Positions 51,988 to 61,589 of a stretch of 64,000 bases of DNA are shown here, in pieces. The DNA lies in assembly GCA_044225795.1 (NCBI GenBank), contig JBGAIF010000005.1, forward strand, positions 62,001 to 126,000. The letters are read 5' to 3'. The stretch comes from Nemorincola sp044225795 (GTDB taxonomy: Bacteria > Bacteroidota > Bacteroidia > Chitinophagales > Chitinophagaceae). The notes under the pieces were generated by a model that saw only the letters and a list, made by a program, of their open reading frames with translations, searched no databases and was not told the origin of the DNA. Both the position numbers and the translations under genes were made by a program. How positions within the stretch are numbered: the first letter of the stretch is position 1; each line of letters opens with the position of its first letter.

Positions 51988-54864
51988 ATGAATTTATTTT
52001 CCATTCAGAACGAAGAATTTATCGGACGGCATCTTGGCCCTAATGAAGCGGATACTAAGGAAATGTTGCGCACCATTGGTGTGGCCAGCATGGACGAACT
52101 GATCTCCCGCACAGTTCCTGCATCTATCCGCATGGATCATAAACTTCGTATCCCGGAGAGCATGAGCGAAGCTGCTTACCTGCAGCATCTGAAGGAAATA
52201 TCTTTAAAGAACAAGGTTTATAAAAGCTGCATAGGACAAGGTTATTACGATACGCATACGCCTAGTGTTATCCTCCGCAATATTTTTGAGAATCCGGGAT
52301 GGTACACACAATACACTCCTTACCAGGCTGAAATAAGCCAGGGACGCCTCGAGAGCCTGCTCAATTACCAGACCATGGTGTGCGATCTTACAGGGCTGGA
52401 GATAGCAAATGCCTCGCTGCTGGATGAAGCAACTGCTGCAGCCGAAGCAATGACAATGTTTTTCCACACACTTAACAAGGATGCAAAACATGCTGCACGC
52501 CCAAGGTTCTTTGTCGATCATGACGTTTTTGCACAAACAAAGGATGTGATCATTACCCGCGCTACTCCTTTGAATATTGAAGTGGTATTCGGAGACTATA
52601 GAGTCGCAGACCTCGATCAGACATACTTTGGCGCATTGGTGCAATATCCGAACAGCAAGGGCAGCGTAGAAGATTATCGTGGTTTCATTGCTGCTATGCA
52701 TGAAGCAGGTGGTTATGTGGCTATGGCTACTGACCTGCTGGCGCTTACATTACTTACCTCTCCCGGAGAACTTGGAGCAGACTGCGCTGTTGGTTCTGCC
52801 CAGCGTTTTGGTGTACCCATGGGATATGGTGGCCCTCACGCGGCTTTCTTTTCTACTAAAGATGATTTCAAAAGGCAGATACCCGGACGTATCATAGGTG
52901 TGAGCATCGATGCCAACGGCAATCGTGCACTGCGTATGGCCCTGGGCACTCGCGAGCAGCATATTAAAAGAGAAAAAGCGACATCCAATATTTGCACCGC
53001 GCAGGCACTACTCGCCAATATGGCTGCAATGTATGCCATCTACCATGGCCCTGACGGACTGAAACTTATCGCAAAGCGCACTGCAGCACTGACACTGGCA
53101 TTGAGCAATGCGCTTTCTGACGCAGGAGTTGCAGTACAGAATAAGTCCTTCTTTGACACTATCTCTGTATCAGTGAACGATGCTGCTGCTATTCGCAGCA
53201 AAGCAGAGGCCCGCGGCATCAACTTTCACTACGGAGCAAATAATATTGTCGGTATCTCTCTCGATGAGACAACTACTCCGGGCGATGTGCTTAATATCAT
53301 CAGCGTATTCACTGATGAGAACAGCGCTTCTTCTTTCTCTATTGATGAACACGCGACATTAAGCAATATTCCTACCTCTCTTACACGTACCAGCCCGCTT
53401 CTGCCTCAGCAGGTTTTCAACAGCCATCACAGCGAATCTCAGATGATGCGCTACATCAAGATGCTCGAGAATAAAGACCTGAGCCTGAATACCAGCATGA
53501 TATCCCTTGGTTCTTGCACTATGAAGCTCAATGCCGCTTCTGAAATGATGCCGCTGAGCTGGCCACACTTCAGCAAAATGCATCCGTTCGCCCCGGTGAA
53601 CCAATGCGAAGGATACTTCCAGGTGGTAAAAGAACTTTCTGACTACCTCTGCGAGATCACAGCATTTGATGCATGCAGCCTTCAACCCAACAGCGGAGCA
53701 CAAGGTGAGTATGCCGGGCTGCTGGCTATACGCGGGTATCACGAAAGCCGCGGCGACAATCATCGCGATGTAATATTGATCCCTATATCTGCTCACGGTA
53801 CAAACCCGGCGAGCGCGGTAATGGTAGGTTATAAAGTAGTGGTGGTAAAGGCATTGGAGAACGGATATATTGATGTTGCCGACCTGAAAGAAAAGGCTGC
53901 ACTTCACGCCAAACATCTTGCCGGTATCATGATCACCTATCCTTCTACATATGGTGTGTATGAAGAGTCAGTGAAAGAGATCACACAGATCGTTCACGAT
54001 CATGGCGGACAGGTATATATGGATGGTGCCAACATGAACGCTCAGGTGGGGCTTACCGCTCCCGGGCTTATTGGCGCAGACGTTTGTCACCTGAATCTGC
54101 ATAAGACATTTGCTATACCTCACGGTGGCGGCGGACCAGGCATGGGGCCTATCTGCGTGAAGCAACACCTCGCTCCCTTCCTGCCTTCGCATGTAGCGCT
54201 GCAAAATAACGATGAGGCTGGTCACGCTGTTTCTGCTGCCCCCTATGGTTCAGCGAGCATCCTGCTTATCTCATACGGTTATATCCGTATGCTGGGCTCT
54301 GTCGGTGTTCGTAAAGCTACCGAGTATGCTATACTGAATGCTAACTACATGCGCGCTCGTCTCAAGAACGAATTTGAGATCCTGTACACCGGCAGCGGCG
54401 GTACTTGCGCACACGAGTTCATCGTAGATCTTCGTCCTTTCAAAAAGAGCGCGGAAATAGAAGCGGAAGATGTGGCAAAACGTCTTATAGATTATGGATT
54501 CCATGCGCCTACTCTTAGCTTCCCGGTAGCAGGCACGCTGATGATAGAGCCAACGGAAAGTGAAGACAAGGCCGAACTGGATCGTTTCTGCGAAGCCCTT
54601 CTGGGAATACGCGCTGAGATTCGCGCTATAGAAGACGGCAAGACCGATAAACATGATAATATGCTGAAGCATGCCCCGCATACTCAGTTTGTGATCACCG
54701 CTGATGAATGGCATCATAAATATACACGCCAGCATGCCGCATTCCCGTTACCATATGTGAAGGGCAATAAGTTCTGGCCGAGCGTTTCCCGTGTCAACAA
54801 CACCTATGGCGACCGTAATCTCGTATGTACCTGCGAGCCTACTGAATCATATGCCGAAGCATAA
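51988..54864 (+). CDS. gcvP: Glycine dehydrogenase (decarboxylating), P-protein of the glycine cleavage system
   Basis: A 958-residue single-chain P-protein (GcvPA and GcvPB fused). N-terminal FIGRHLGPNEADTKEML, YTPYQAEISQGRLESLLNYQTMVCDLTGLEIANASLLDE in outline, SLGSCTMKLNAASEM, and the PLP lysine in LNLHKTFAIPHGGGGPGMGP (K706). Decarboxylates glycine and passes the aminomethyl group to the H-protein lipoamide. The other gcv genes are not in this window. Preceded by its own promoter box and followed by a hairpin. Confidence 0.97.
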   Translation: MNLFSIQNEEFIGRHLGPNEADTKEMLRTIGVASMDELISRTVPASIRMDHKLRIPESMSEAAYLQHLKEISLKNKVYKSCIGQGYYDTHTPSVILRNIFENPGWYTQYTPYQAEISQGRLESLLNYQTMVCDLTGLEIANASLLDEATAAAEAMTMFFHTLNKDAKHAARPRFFVDHDVFAQTKDVIITRATPLNIEVVFGDYRVADLDQTYFGALVQYPNSKGSVEDYRGFIAAMHEAGGYVAMATDLLALTLLTSPGELGADCAVGSAQRFGVPMGYGGPHAAFFSTKDDFKRQIPGRIIGVSIDANGNRALRMALGTREQHIKREKATSNICTAQALLANMAAMYAIYHGPDGLKLIAKRTAALTLALSNALSDAGVAVQNKSFFDTISVSVNDAAAIRSKAEARGINFHYGANNIVGISLDETTTPGDVLNIISVFTDENSASSFSIDEHATLSNIPTSLTRTSPLLPQQVFNSHHSESQMMRYIKMLENKDLSLNTSMISLGSCTMKLNAASEMMPLSWPHFSKMHPFAPVNQCEGYFQVVKELSDYLCEITAFDACSLQPNSGAQGEYAGLLAIRGYHESRGDNHRDVILIPISAHGTNPASAVMVGYKVVVVKALENGYIDVADLKEKAALHAKHLAGIMITYPSTYGVYEESVKEITQIVHDHGGQVYMDGANMNAQVGLTAPGLIGADVCHLNLHKTFAIPHGGGGPGMGPICVKQHLAPFLPSHVALQNNDEAGHAVSAAPYGSASILLISYGYIRMLGSVGVRKATEYAILNANYMRARLKNEFEILYTGSGGTCAHEFIVDLRPFKKSAEIEAEDVAKRLIDYGFHAPTLSFPVAGTLMIEPTESEDKAELDRFCEALLGIRAEIRAIEDGKTDKHDNMLKHAPHTQFVITADEWHHKYTRQHAAFPLPYVKGNKFWPSVSRVNNTYGDRNLVCTCEPTESYAEA

Positions 54865-54884
54865 TTCATCGAAATAGTTATACT

Positions 54885-54920
54885 AAATGAAACAGCACCT
54901 TTTCAGGTGCTGTTTCATTT
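54885..54920 (+). terminator. Rho-independent terminator after gcvP
   Basis: A 16-bp stem AAATGAAACAGCACCT/AGGTGCTGTTTCATTT with a TTTC loop followed by TT, 20 bases after the gcvP stop. A-rich on the left, so it may also stop the convergent TPR gene. Confidence 0.88.
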
Positions 54921-54975
54921 TTATCACATAACATTAAACCTGGCTATCAACTCCTTAAGAAGTGCACAGAATTGA

Positions 54976-56718
54976 TCATGCTCCAGAACCCGGATACGGA
55001 TCATCATCACTTTTACCGTAGCGAAGATTATTCTCCTTCTGGATCACTTCTTTTACCACATTGTCCAGTTTTTGGGTAACAACCCCTAAACCGTCAATTA
55101 CTTCCTTATTTACAGGATCTGCCGGGTCATCATAATTAAACAACTGCACAAGGCCCAGTATTGTGGACACAGGCCCGCGAACATGGTGCGCCTGTATATG
55201 AGCAATATCACTCAGTACATTACTTTGTGCCTCTATGTGAGCAAGGTGTCCCTTCTTCTCTTTAGACAACAGCTCATTATACTTTTTCTGAGTCTCATAG
55301 TTCCTATAGATGAAGAATGCCAGTAATCCTACCAATACTAATCCTCCAAGACTGGTATAGGTAAGCGTTTTCTGCCGGCCTATTGTTCTGTCATATACAT
55401 ATTGCTGATTAAGACTGTCTATTCTGCGCTTGGCACTGAACTCCATCTCGAGACTGCGCTTAATAAATTCATTTTCTTTCTGGATATTATGAATACTATC
55501 TCGGATAGTGATAAAATTCACATAGGCTTCAAGTGCTTCCTTCGGCTGTCCATTCAGTTTGTACGCACTGGATAAAGACAACCAGGAATCCTTTTCATCC
55601 TCCAGTACGTTATTTTTTTGTGATATTCCTAATGCCTTTTGAAGAGATGGAATAGCCAGCTCGAAGTTATTTTGTTTGATATAGATGTTACCAAGTGTAA
55701 TATACAACTTAGGCAACAGGTCTGCATAATTCTGGTCTTCGGCAAGCATCAGCGCAGTATCGGCATAAAGCAACGCTTTAGGGTACACATACATATCCAT
55801 GTACGTACCTGCGAGTTCATTAAGAATACGCACCTCTCCCTTGAACTCATTTATTTCTCTGGTTTTTCCTAAGGCTATCTGGTAAAAATCTATTGACTTC
55901 AGGTAATTATTCTTTAAAGAAAATGTTTTACCGATCCCGGTGAGCGCTGCTATCTGAAAATAGGTATCCTTGATTACGTTACTGACATCAAGCACCTTGT
56001 TATAGTACATATAGGCATTGTCAGGTTGCGATGTAGCCAGGTATATATCTCCGATATTTAAGTGAAGACCGGCGGTCTGCAACGTATCCATCAGGTCCCG
56101 CGCATTCCTGGCCCCGGCTACCGAATCCAATAACTTCAACGAATTTTTATAGGATATTAATGCATGTGAGTAATCACCAATGATACTATATACAACTCCC
56201 ATATCGGCCATCACACCCATCGTCATGTCTGCATTGGATGTTGTACTTAAAACTTTGTTATAGTATTCAAGAGCCTTCTGGTACTGCGATATCTTCTGGT
56301 ATGCCTTCGCTATCGTTTCAATTGCTTTTGCCTCATTTAAGGTATCCTTGTTTTTATGCGCATATGTTACATTGTCTTCAAATGCCTGAAAAGCTTTATC
56401 ATAATTCCTGGAACAGCTAAAGTATATTTCAGCAAGCTTACGATTCGAATAATAAATCCCGTCAGACCATTTGATCTCTTCTGCAAGCTTCTTTGCCTCT
56501 CCGGCTATGAGCAGCTTATTAGTTGAGTCCTCGCAATACATACCGGACGCAGTATTGATGTATGTTTTTACCTTATCTGTATCAGAGGAGAGTTTCTTAA
56601 CGATGGCTTTAATAGAATCTACATTGAACTTCTCGGGCTGCCCTATACTACGACTTGATATAATAGATAAGAAGCACAGCCCGACTATAGCAGTACAATG
56701 TCTATAAAAATTCTTCAT
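54976..56718 (-). CDS. TPR membrane protein ending in a histidine-kinase-type dimerisation segment, no ATPase domain
   Basis: A 580-residue protein: signal peptide (AIVGLCFLSIISSRS), about seven TPRs (about 45-400), a coiled region, one transmembrane helix (about 446-466, YTSLGGLVLVGLLAFFIYRNY), then a cytoplasmic tail with IAHIQAHHVRGPVSTILGLVQLF (His511/His512), matching the HisKA H-box of Bacteroidota TPR-kinases. A second helix (GLGVVTQKLDNVVKEVIQKEN) completes the two-helix hairpin, and the protein then ends with no N, G1 or G2 boxes. Only 55 bases separate the stop from the gcvP terminator, so no lost kinase domain can be hidden there. Confidence 0.85.
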   Translation of the reverse strand: MKNFYRHCTAIVGLCFLSIISSRSIGQPEKFNVDSIKAIVKKLSSDTDKVKTYINTASGMYCEDSTNKLLIAGEAKKLAEEIKWSDGIYYSNRKLAEIYFSCSRNYDKAFQAFEDNVTYAHKNKDTLNEAKAIETIAKAYQKISQYQKALEYYNKVLSTTSNADMTMGVMADMGVVYSIIGDYSHALISYKNSLKLLDSVAGARNARDLMDTLQTAGLHLNIGDIYLATSQPDNAYMYYNKVLDVSNVIKDTYFQIAALTGIGKTFSLKNNYLKSIDFYQIALGKTREINEFKGEVRILNELAGTYMDMYVYPKALLYADTALMLAEDQNYADLLPKLYITLGNIYIKQNNFELAIPSLQKALGISQKNNVLEDEKDSWLSLSSAYKLNGQPKEALEAYVNFITIRDSIHNIQKENEFIKRSLEMEFSAKRRIDSLNQQYVYDRTIGRQKTLTYTSLGGLVLVGLLAFFIYRNYETQKKYNELLSKEKKGHLAHIEAQSNVLSDIAHIQAHHVRGPVSTILGLVQLFNYDDPADPVNKEVIDGLGVVTQKLDNVVKEVIQKENNLRYGKSDDDPYPGSGA

Positions 56719-57169
56719 AGCCGTGCCCTATCAAAAACTTTAAAAACCGTTAAGAAAAAATTAAAGATTTGACCTTTCTCTATTGCTAATATACAAAACT
56801 TCACGAAATACATACTCTATTTCTTACCAGTTATTATTTACATTTTTTATTATCAAATACGATTATAGGTAGTTATTTTTACCTATTGACCACGGTAGGT
56901 AGTTTTAACAACATATATATATTTACATATTGACAGTCTCCTTGTATGCAGTAAATAGTTTTTTTATTATGTTAATATTTATTTCCTATTTGCCTGCCCA
57001 AAAGGAAATTTTGTTAAACCGATCTTTTTATTTCAAATATTAATATTGTCTGATTTTCTTTTTTTTCAAAAAATTCATCTTATCTTTATCCTTGTCATTT
57101 AATTTCATTGTACTAAATACCCTGTTTATGACATCTCTACTTTCTAAAACAACGACAATTCTCGACAAA
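56719..57169. other. AT-rich 451-bp intergenic region
   Basis: No convincing ORF. Between two divergent genes, markedly AT-rich with long T and A tracts. Contains an exact 9-base direct repeat, TAGGTAGTT, at 56866-56874 and 56896-56904 (30 bp apart), with an ATAGGT/ACCTAT inverted pair at 56865-56870 and 56881-56886. Confidence 0.6.
56865..56904. repeat. Direct plus inverted repeat cluster (possible operator)
   Basis: TAGGTAGTT occurs twice exactly, start to start 30 bp (about three helical turns), and the first copy also pairs with ACCTAT 10 bases away. A binding site for a dimeric regulator is plausible; no regulator gene is adjacent. Confidence 0.45.
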
Positions 57170-57625
57170 ATGAGAACATTTAGGTTTTGTGCAATTGCAT
57201 TGCTTGTTTTGTTACCTGCGTTAACAAATGCTGCGTCGGTTTCGTTCGGTGTGACGTTTGGAACTCCGCAACCAAACGGTGGAGCATGTGTTGGTAAAGG
57301 CGTATGCAAGGAATCGTATACTGGAGATTTTGCTTCATCAGACGCTGTCAATGTGACGTTCTTAGTTACGCCTTCTAATCCCGAAGTTCTGGTGATGCGT
57401 TTTAACATGAGCGATTTGATGAGAAAGCAACCAGACAAGGTCGCTTCATTTAATGACCCAAGTGGTTATTCATTTGATGCGATATATTCACTTACCGGTC
57501 CACAGTTTGCTTCGTTGAGCCTCCTGCCAAATGCACGCGTGATGCCTAACATGAAATATACCGTTCAGGTTACGGAAGACGTTGTGTCAGTATATATACC
57601 ATATGCACATGATCCAGCCAACTAA
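57170..57625 (+). CDS. Small exported protein of unknown function
   Basis: A 151-residue protein with a clear signal peptide (FCAIALLVLLPALTNA). The mature part has two cysteines close together (GGACVGKGVCKESYTGDF), which could form a disulfide, then beta-like segments (AVNVTFLVTP, VLVMRFNMSDLM, YSFDAIYSLT, VVSVYIPYAH). No family recognised. The coding sequence is AT-richer than its neighbours. Start ATG at 57170 chosen because it begins the signal peptide; an upstream ATG at 57128 is in frame but adds a non-signal extension. Confidence 0.6.
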   Translation: MRTFRFCAIALLVLLPALTNAASVSFGVTFGTPQPNGGACVGKGVCKESYTGDFASSDAVNVTFLVTPSNPEVLVMRFNMSDLMRKQPDKVASFNDPSGYSFDAIYSLTGPQFASLSLLPNARVMPNMKYTVQVTEDVVSVYIPYAHDPAN

Positions 57626-57655
57626 CTATAATTAATTACCTTATTAATAGTAAAT

Positions 57656-57686
57656 AAAAAGAGAGGACCAATGGTCCTCTCTTTTT
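57656..57686. terminator. Bidirectional hairpin terminator
   Basis: A 14-bp stem AAAAAGAGAGGACC/GGTCCTCTCTTTTT with an AAT loop, between the convergent exported-protein gene and dxs. Confidence 0.88.
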
Positions 57687-57704
57687 ATTTATCTTATCAA
57701 AGAT

Positions 57705-59624
57705 TTATCTAACCGACACCTGAACACGTGATAGCTCTCTGACAGCATCAGCGATCGCCCTGGCATCATAACCACACTCACGATGCAACTCCTCGGGTTT
57801 ACCATGTTCTACGATCCTGTCCGGGATACCTAATATCTTTACTTCCGGCGTATAGCCATTTGCAGCCATGAACTCAAGCACTGCGCTACCGAACCCGCCC
57901 ACTACTGTCCCATCTTCCACTGTAACGATCTTATTGAATTTACGGGCCACTTCATGAAGCATAGCTTCATCCAGCGGCTTGACAAAGCGCATATCATAGT
58001 GCGCCGGGTAAACATCTTCTGTGGTCAAAGACTTGCATGCGGCTACAGCGAAATTACCCGGGTGGCCTATGGTAAGGATTGCTACATCCTGTCCGTCACA
58101 TATCTTTCTGCCGGTACCCGTTTGTATCTTCTCAAATGGGGTTCTCCATTGCGGCATTACACCTTGTCCGCGCGGATACCTGATGGAATAAGGAAGATCA
58201 TTCTCCGGAAGCTGTGCTGTGTACATCATATTACGCAGTTCTTCTTCATTCATCGGTGCGGCGACAATCAGATTAGGTACACACCTCATATAGGCAATGT
58301 CATACGCGCCATGATGCGTAGGGCCATCATCTCCTACCACACCCGCTCTGTCCAGGCAAAATATCACCGGTAGTTTCTGAATAGCAACATCATGTATCAC
58401 CATGTCGTATGCCCGCTGCATGAATGAACTGTAGATGTTACAGAACACTTTCATTCCTTGCGTCGCAAGTCCCGCGCTAAGCGTTACTGCGTGTTGCTCT
58501 GCTATCCCAACGTCTATTGCTCTGTCGGGCATGGCCTCCATCATGAATTTCATTGAGCTGCCTGATGGCATGGCCGGTGTGATACCCATGATGAGTGGAT
58601 TCTTCTCCGCCAGCTCAACTATTGTATGACCAAAAACATCCTGGTACTTAGGAGGTTCTGGTACTGTAACTATTTTCTTATTGATCTTGCCGGTCATTTT
58701 ATCAAAAGTACCGGGCGCATGCCATAGGGTCTGATCCTGCTCGGCAAGTTCGTAGCCTTTTCCTTTTACTGTTTTTATATGCAATAGCTTAGGACCGGGA
58801 ATATCATGAAGCCCTTTAAGCGTCTCTGCAAGTTTTATGACATTGTGGCCGTCTATCGGCCCGAAATAACGCAGCCCAAGCGCCTCAAAGAGATTGCTGC
58901 TCTTGGATACAACGCCCTTCAGCCCCGCCTCTATTTTAGATGCCAGCTTCTGGAAATCCTTGGTAGGCAGCATCCCCAGCATCTTCCACACATCATCTCT
59001 GAACTTATTATAGGTATGTGATGTGGTGATATCTGTAAGGTATTCTTTCAACGCACCCACATTAGGATCAATGGACATGTTGTTATCATTCAGGATGATC
59101 AACACATCAGCTCCGCTCACACCGGCATGATTGAGTGCCTCAAATGGTAAACCAGCGGTCATTGCACCATCCCCTATTACTGCTATATGCTTACGCTGAA
59201 GCTCTCCTTTGTATTTTGAGGCAATAGCCATTCCCAGCGCTGCTGAGATAGACGTCGACGAGTGGCCCACACCAAACGAATCATATACACTCTCGCTTCT
59301 CTTAGGAAAGCCGCTGAGGCCGCCATACTTGCGGTTGGTATGAAATACTTTCCTTCTGCCGGTAAGTATCTTATGCCCGTATGCCTGGTGGCCTACATCC
59401 CATACCAATTGATCGTCAGGCGTATTATAAATGTAGTGGAGTGCTACTGTAAGCTCTACTACGCCAAGACTGGCTCCAAAGTGCCCGCCATGCACACTGA
59501 CACAGTCAATGATGAACTGGCGTAACTCGTCGCATACTTGTATGAGCTGGTTCTTATTCAGCTTCTTCAGATCATCCGGCGTATTGATCTGGCTAAGTAA
59601 CGGTCCTGCTGCTATTTCTTCCAT
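57705..59624 (-). CDS. dxs: 1-deoxy-D-xylulose-5-phosphate synthase
   Basis: A 639-residue TPP enzyme condensing pyruvate and glyceraldehyde-3-phosphate at the head of the MEP isoprenoid pathway. VHGGHFGASLGVVELTVALHYIY (in outline) with the catalytic His, GDGAMTAGLPFEALNHAG and NDNNMSID for the TPP/Mg site, and the DRAGVVGDDGPTHHGAYD segment (His-rich transketolase-type). Likely feeds quinone side-chain synthesis for the respiratory chain here. Single gene with own promoter box and terminator. Confidence 0.97.
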   Translation of the reverse strand: MEEIAAGPLLSQINTPDDLKKLNKNQLIQVCDELRQFIIDCVSVHGGHFGASLGVVELTVALHYIYNTPDDQLVWDVGHQAYGHKILTGRRKVFHTNRKYGGLSGFPKRSESVYDSFGVGHSSTSISAALGMAIASKYKGELQRKHIAVIGDGAMTAGLPFEALNHAGVSGADVLIILNDNNMSIDPNVGALKEYLTDITTSHTYNKFRDDVWKMLGMLPTKDFQKLASKIEAGLKGVVSKSSNLFEALGLRYFGPIDGHNVIKLAETLKGLHDIPGPKLLHIKTVKGKGYELAEQDQTLWHAPGTFDKMTGKINKKIVTVPEPPKYQDVFGHTIVELAEKNPLIMGITPAMPSGSSMKFMMEAMPDRAIDVGIAEQHAVTLSAGLATQGMKVFCNIYSSFMQRAYDMVIHDVAIQKLPVIFCLDRAGVVGDDGPTHHGAYDIAYMRCVPNLIVAAPMNEEELRNMMYTAQLPENDLPYSIRYPRGQGVMPQWRTPFEKIQTGTGRKICDGQDVAILTIGHPGNFAVAACKSLTTEDVYPAHYDMRFVKPLDEAMLHEVARKFNKIVTVEDGTVVGGFGSAVLEFMAANGYTPEVKILGIPDRIVEHGKPEELHRECGYDARAIADAVRELSRVQVSVR

Positions 59625-59646
59625 GCACTTATTGAGAACGAAGTTG

Positions 59647-59654
59647 CAAAAATA
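59647..59654 (-). promoter_or_regulatory. -7 box (TATTTTTG) of dxs
   Basis: TAnnTTTG on the minus strand 22 bases before the dxs ATG. Confidence 0.45.
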
Positions 59655-59750
59655 CTTAAAAATTAATAATGATACCTTAATATACGTATTAAATCACGTG
59701 TACGGTCTGACATAGTATCGCAATAATTAAGCCATTGTTTTTGTATCTGT

Positions 59751-59758
59751 TACCTTTG
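59751..59758 (+). promoter_or_regulatory. -7 box (TACCTTTG) of the CPBP-cdsA unit
   Basis: TAnnTTTG match 20 bases before the CPBP gene start. The same octamer occurs before hemA. Confidence 0.5.
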
Positions 59759-59778
59759 CCGTTAATTTTGGTTAAAAG

Positions 59779-60714
59779 ATGAGATATTTCCGCTACTACC
59801 CATGGTTTTTGCAGACTTTCCTGTTCCTGCTAATGGTCATTACACTGTATAGCTTCTCATCTGCCCTGCTGATCTATTTTTTGCCCAAGGTCACACCATT
59901 CACCGCCAACCAGGTCCTTTCTGTTAATGAGAACAGCCCCCGCTACCTGTTAAATGTGATGATAGTGGTGCAGGGCATTTTCAGTGCGGCAACCTTCCTT
60001 GGTGCTTCGCTGCTGTTTTCCTATCTCTCGCACCCTGACCCTGCAAAATACCTCGGTCTAAGACGACCCGGCAAACCTATCCATATACTCCTCGCTATCG
60101 GCATAATGCTTGGTGCGGCACCTGTGCTCCAGGCAATAGAGATACCTGTCAGCCACATCAATTTTGGCCCTGCACTCAAAGCTGCACAGGAAAAAAATGA
60201 AGCGCTCACAAGGTCATTTCTGACCATTCCCGACTTTACCACCTTTCTCCGTGTATTTATTGTCATGGCTGTCACTCCGGCCATCGGCGAAGAACTTTTC
60301 TTCCGGGGTGTGCTCATGCGGCTGGTTAGCCAGAAAAGTCGCAATATGTTTCTTCCGGTCATATTCACAGCAGGCGTTTTTGCGTTTACTCATGCCAATG
60401 TATATGGGTTCCTGTCGATATTTATCGCCGGCATATTACTGGCAGTGATATACAACCTTACCGGATCAATATGGTGCGGCATTGCAGGACACCTCTTCTT
60501 TAACGGCGTGCAGATCATTGCAGCCTGGGTAATGCATGGCGACCCGGATTTCACAAAAAACATTGAGAACAGCACCGTTTCATGGCCCCTTGTCATCACT
60601 GGTCTTGTAGTTTTCGCAACATGCCTCTACCTGATGATCAGGAATAAAACCCCTTTACCTGAAAACTGGTCAGATAACTTTGCCGACGAGAGAATTTCGG
60701 GCGAAGTAAACTAA
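59779..60714 (+). CDS. CPBP-family intramembrane glutamic protease (Rce1-like)
   Basis: A 311-residue membrane protein with about eight helices. The conserved ABI/CPBP motifs are present: PAIGEELFFRGVLM (Glu171, Glu172, Arg176), FTHANVYGF and GHLFFNGVQI with the catalytic His/Asn. Family members cleave prenylated or membrane proteins, or serve in bacteriocin immunity; the substrate is unknown. The stop is 11 bases before cdsA, suggesting co-transcription. Confidence 0.9.
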   Translation: MRYFRYYPWFLQTFLFLLMVITLYSFSSALLIYFLPKVTPFTANQVLSVNENSPRYLLNVMIVVQGIFSAATFLGASLLFSYLSHPDPAKYLGLRRPGKPIHILLAIGIMLGAAPVLQAIEIPVSHINFGPALKAAQEKNEALTRSFLTIPDFTTFLRVFIVMAVTPAIGEELFFRGVLMRLVSQKSRNMFLPVIFTAGVFAFTHANVYGFLSIFIAGILLAVIYNLTGSIWCGIAGHLFFNGVQIIAAWVMHGDPDFTKNIENSTVSWPLVITGLVVFATCLYLMIRNKTPLPENWSDNFADERISGEVN

Positions 60715-60725
60715 ATTCGCAGCAT

Positions 60726-61541
60726 ATGGCGCTTAACTTACCCACATTTTACAAACGCACAGCCAGTGCCATTGTATTTGCTGCGATCATGCTGGTGGGA
60801 TTGTTCTGGAATATATGGACATTCTATATACTCATCTGCGTGATCAACGTGCTGTGTATGGGCGACTATTTTCGGCTATTACAGAAGATAGAACCGGAAC
60901 AATACTGGCCGGCTTGGCTAAAGATTGGCATCCAAATAGCGGGCCTGTTGCTGATTACTATTGCTGCATGCGAAGAATATATACCGTTGGCTTTAGTTCC
61001 TTTACTTTTAGTTATTCCGTCGTCAATATTATTAGGCAGCGCATTGTCCCGGACCCATTCCCTTCTGTCGGGATTGCTGGCACTTGGTGGTTTGTTTTAT
61101 ATCACAATCCCTTTCTTTCTTTTAGCGAGGATGGAACTTCACGATTTTGTTTTCCCTGCTGCCGTGATATTTATGATATGGACCAATGATACCATGGCCT
61201 ATCTGGTGGGCTCATTCATCGGAAAAAATTCTTTCTCGCCCATATCACCAAAGAAAACGTGGGAAGGTGTTATCGGTGGTATCATATTGACAATTGCCGG
61301 AGCAGTTATATACGCATCATTTGCTCATTCATATTCATTGTTAAGCTGGGGCGGGTTGGCATTAGTTGTCTCAGTGACCGGCACACTCGGCGATCTGCTG
61401 GAATCGAAACTGAAACGCCTCGCCGATGTCAAAGATTCCGGCACACTGATGCCCGGCCATGGTGGTGCGCTCGACAGGTTTGATTCACTTCTTGTAGCCG
61501 CGCCGTTTGCTTTTGTTTATGTCTATTATTTCATGCATTAA
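60726..61541 (+). CDS. cdsA: Phosphatidate cytidylyltransferase
   Basis: A 271-residue multi-helix membrane enzyme making CDP-diacylglycerol from phosphatidate and CTP. SPKKTWEGVIGG and the CDP-diacylglycerol-synthase signature KLKRLADVKDSGTLMPGHGGALDR are intact. Followed by psd (48 bases), so the region supplies phospholipid synthesis; a pss gene is not here. Confidence 0.96.
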   Translation: MALNLPTFYKRTASAIVFAAIMLVGLFWNIWTFYILICVINVLCMGDYFRLLQKIEPEQYWPAWLKIGIQIAGLLLITIAACEEYIPLALVPLLLVIPSSILLGSALSRTHSLLSGLLALGGLFYITIPFFLLARMELHDFVFPAAVIFMIWTNDTMAYLVGSFIGKNSFSPISPKKTWEGVIGGIILTIAGAVIYASFAHSYSLLSWGGLALVVSVTGTLGDLLESKLKRLADVKDSGTLMPGHGGALDRFDSLLVAAPFAFVYVYYFMH

Positions 61542-61563
61542 TTACTGCTTCGTTATTAAGCGC

Positions 61564-61571
61564 TACATTTG
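61564..61571 (+). promoter_or_regulatory. -7 box (TACATTTG) of psd
   Basis: TAnnTTTG match 18 bases before the ATG at 61590. It also excludes the TTG at 61569 as the start, since that codon lies inside the box. Confidence 0.45.
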
Positions 61572-61589
61572 CACAATAAATACGGCTAC

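Noticed and set aside
53359..53916. Long minus-strand frame inside gcvP
   Set aside because: A shadow of the strongly conserved gcvP coding sequence; no domain, no signal and Cys/His-rich composition typical of antisense frames.
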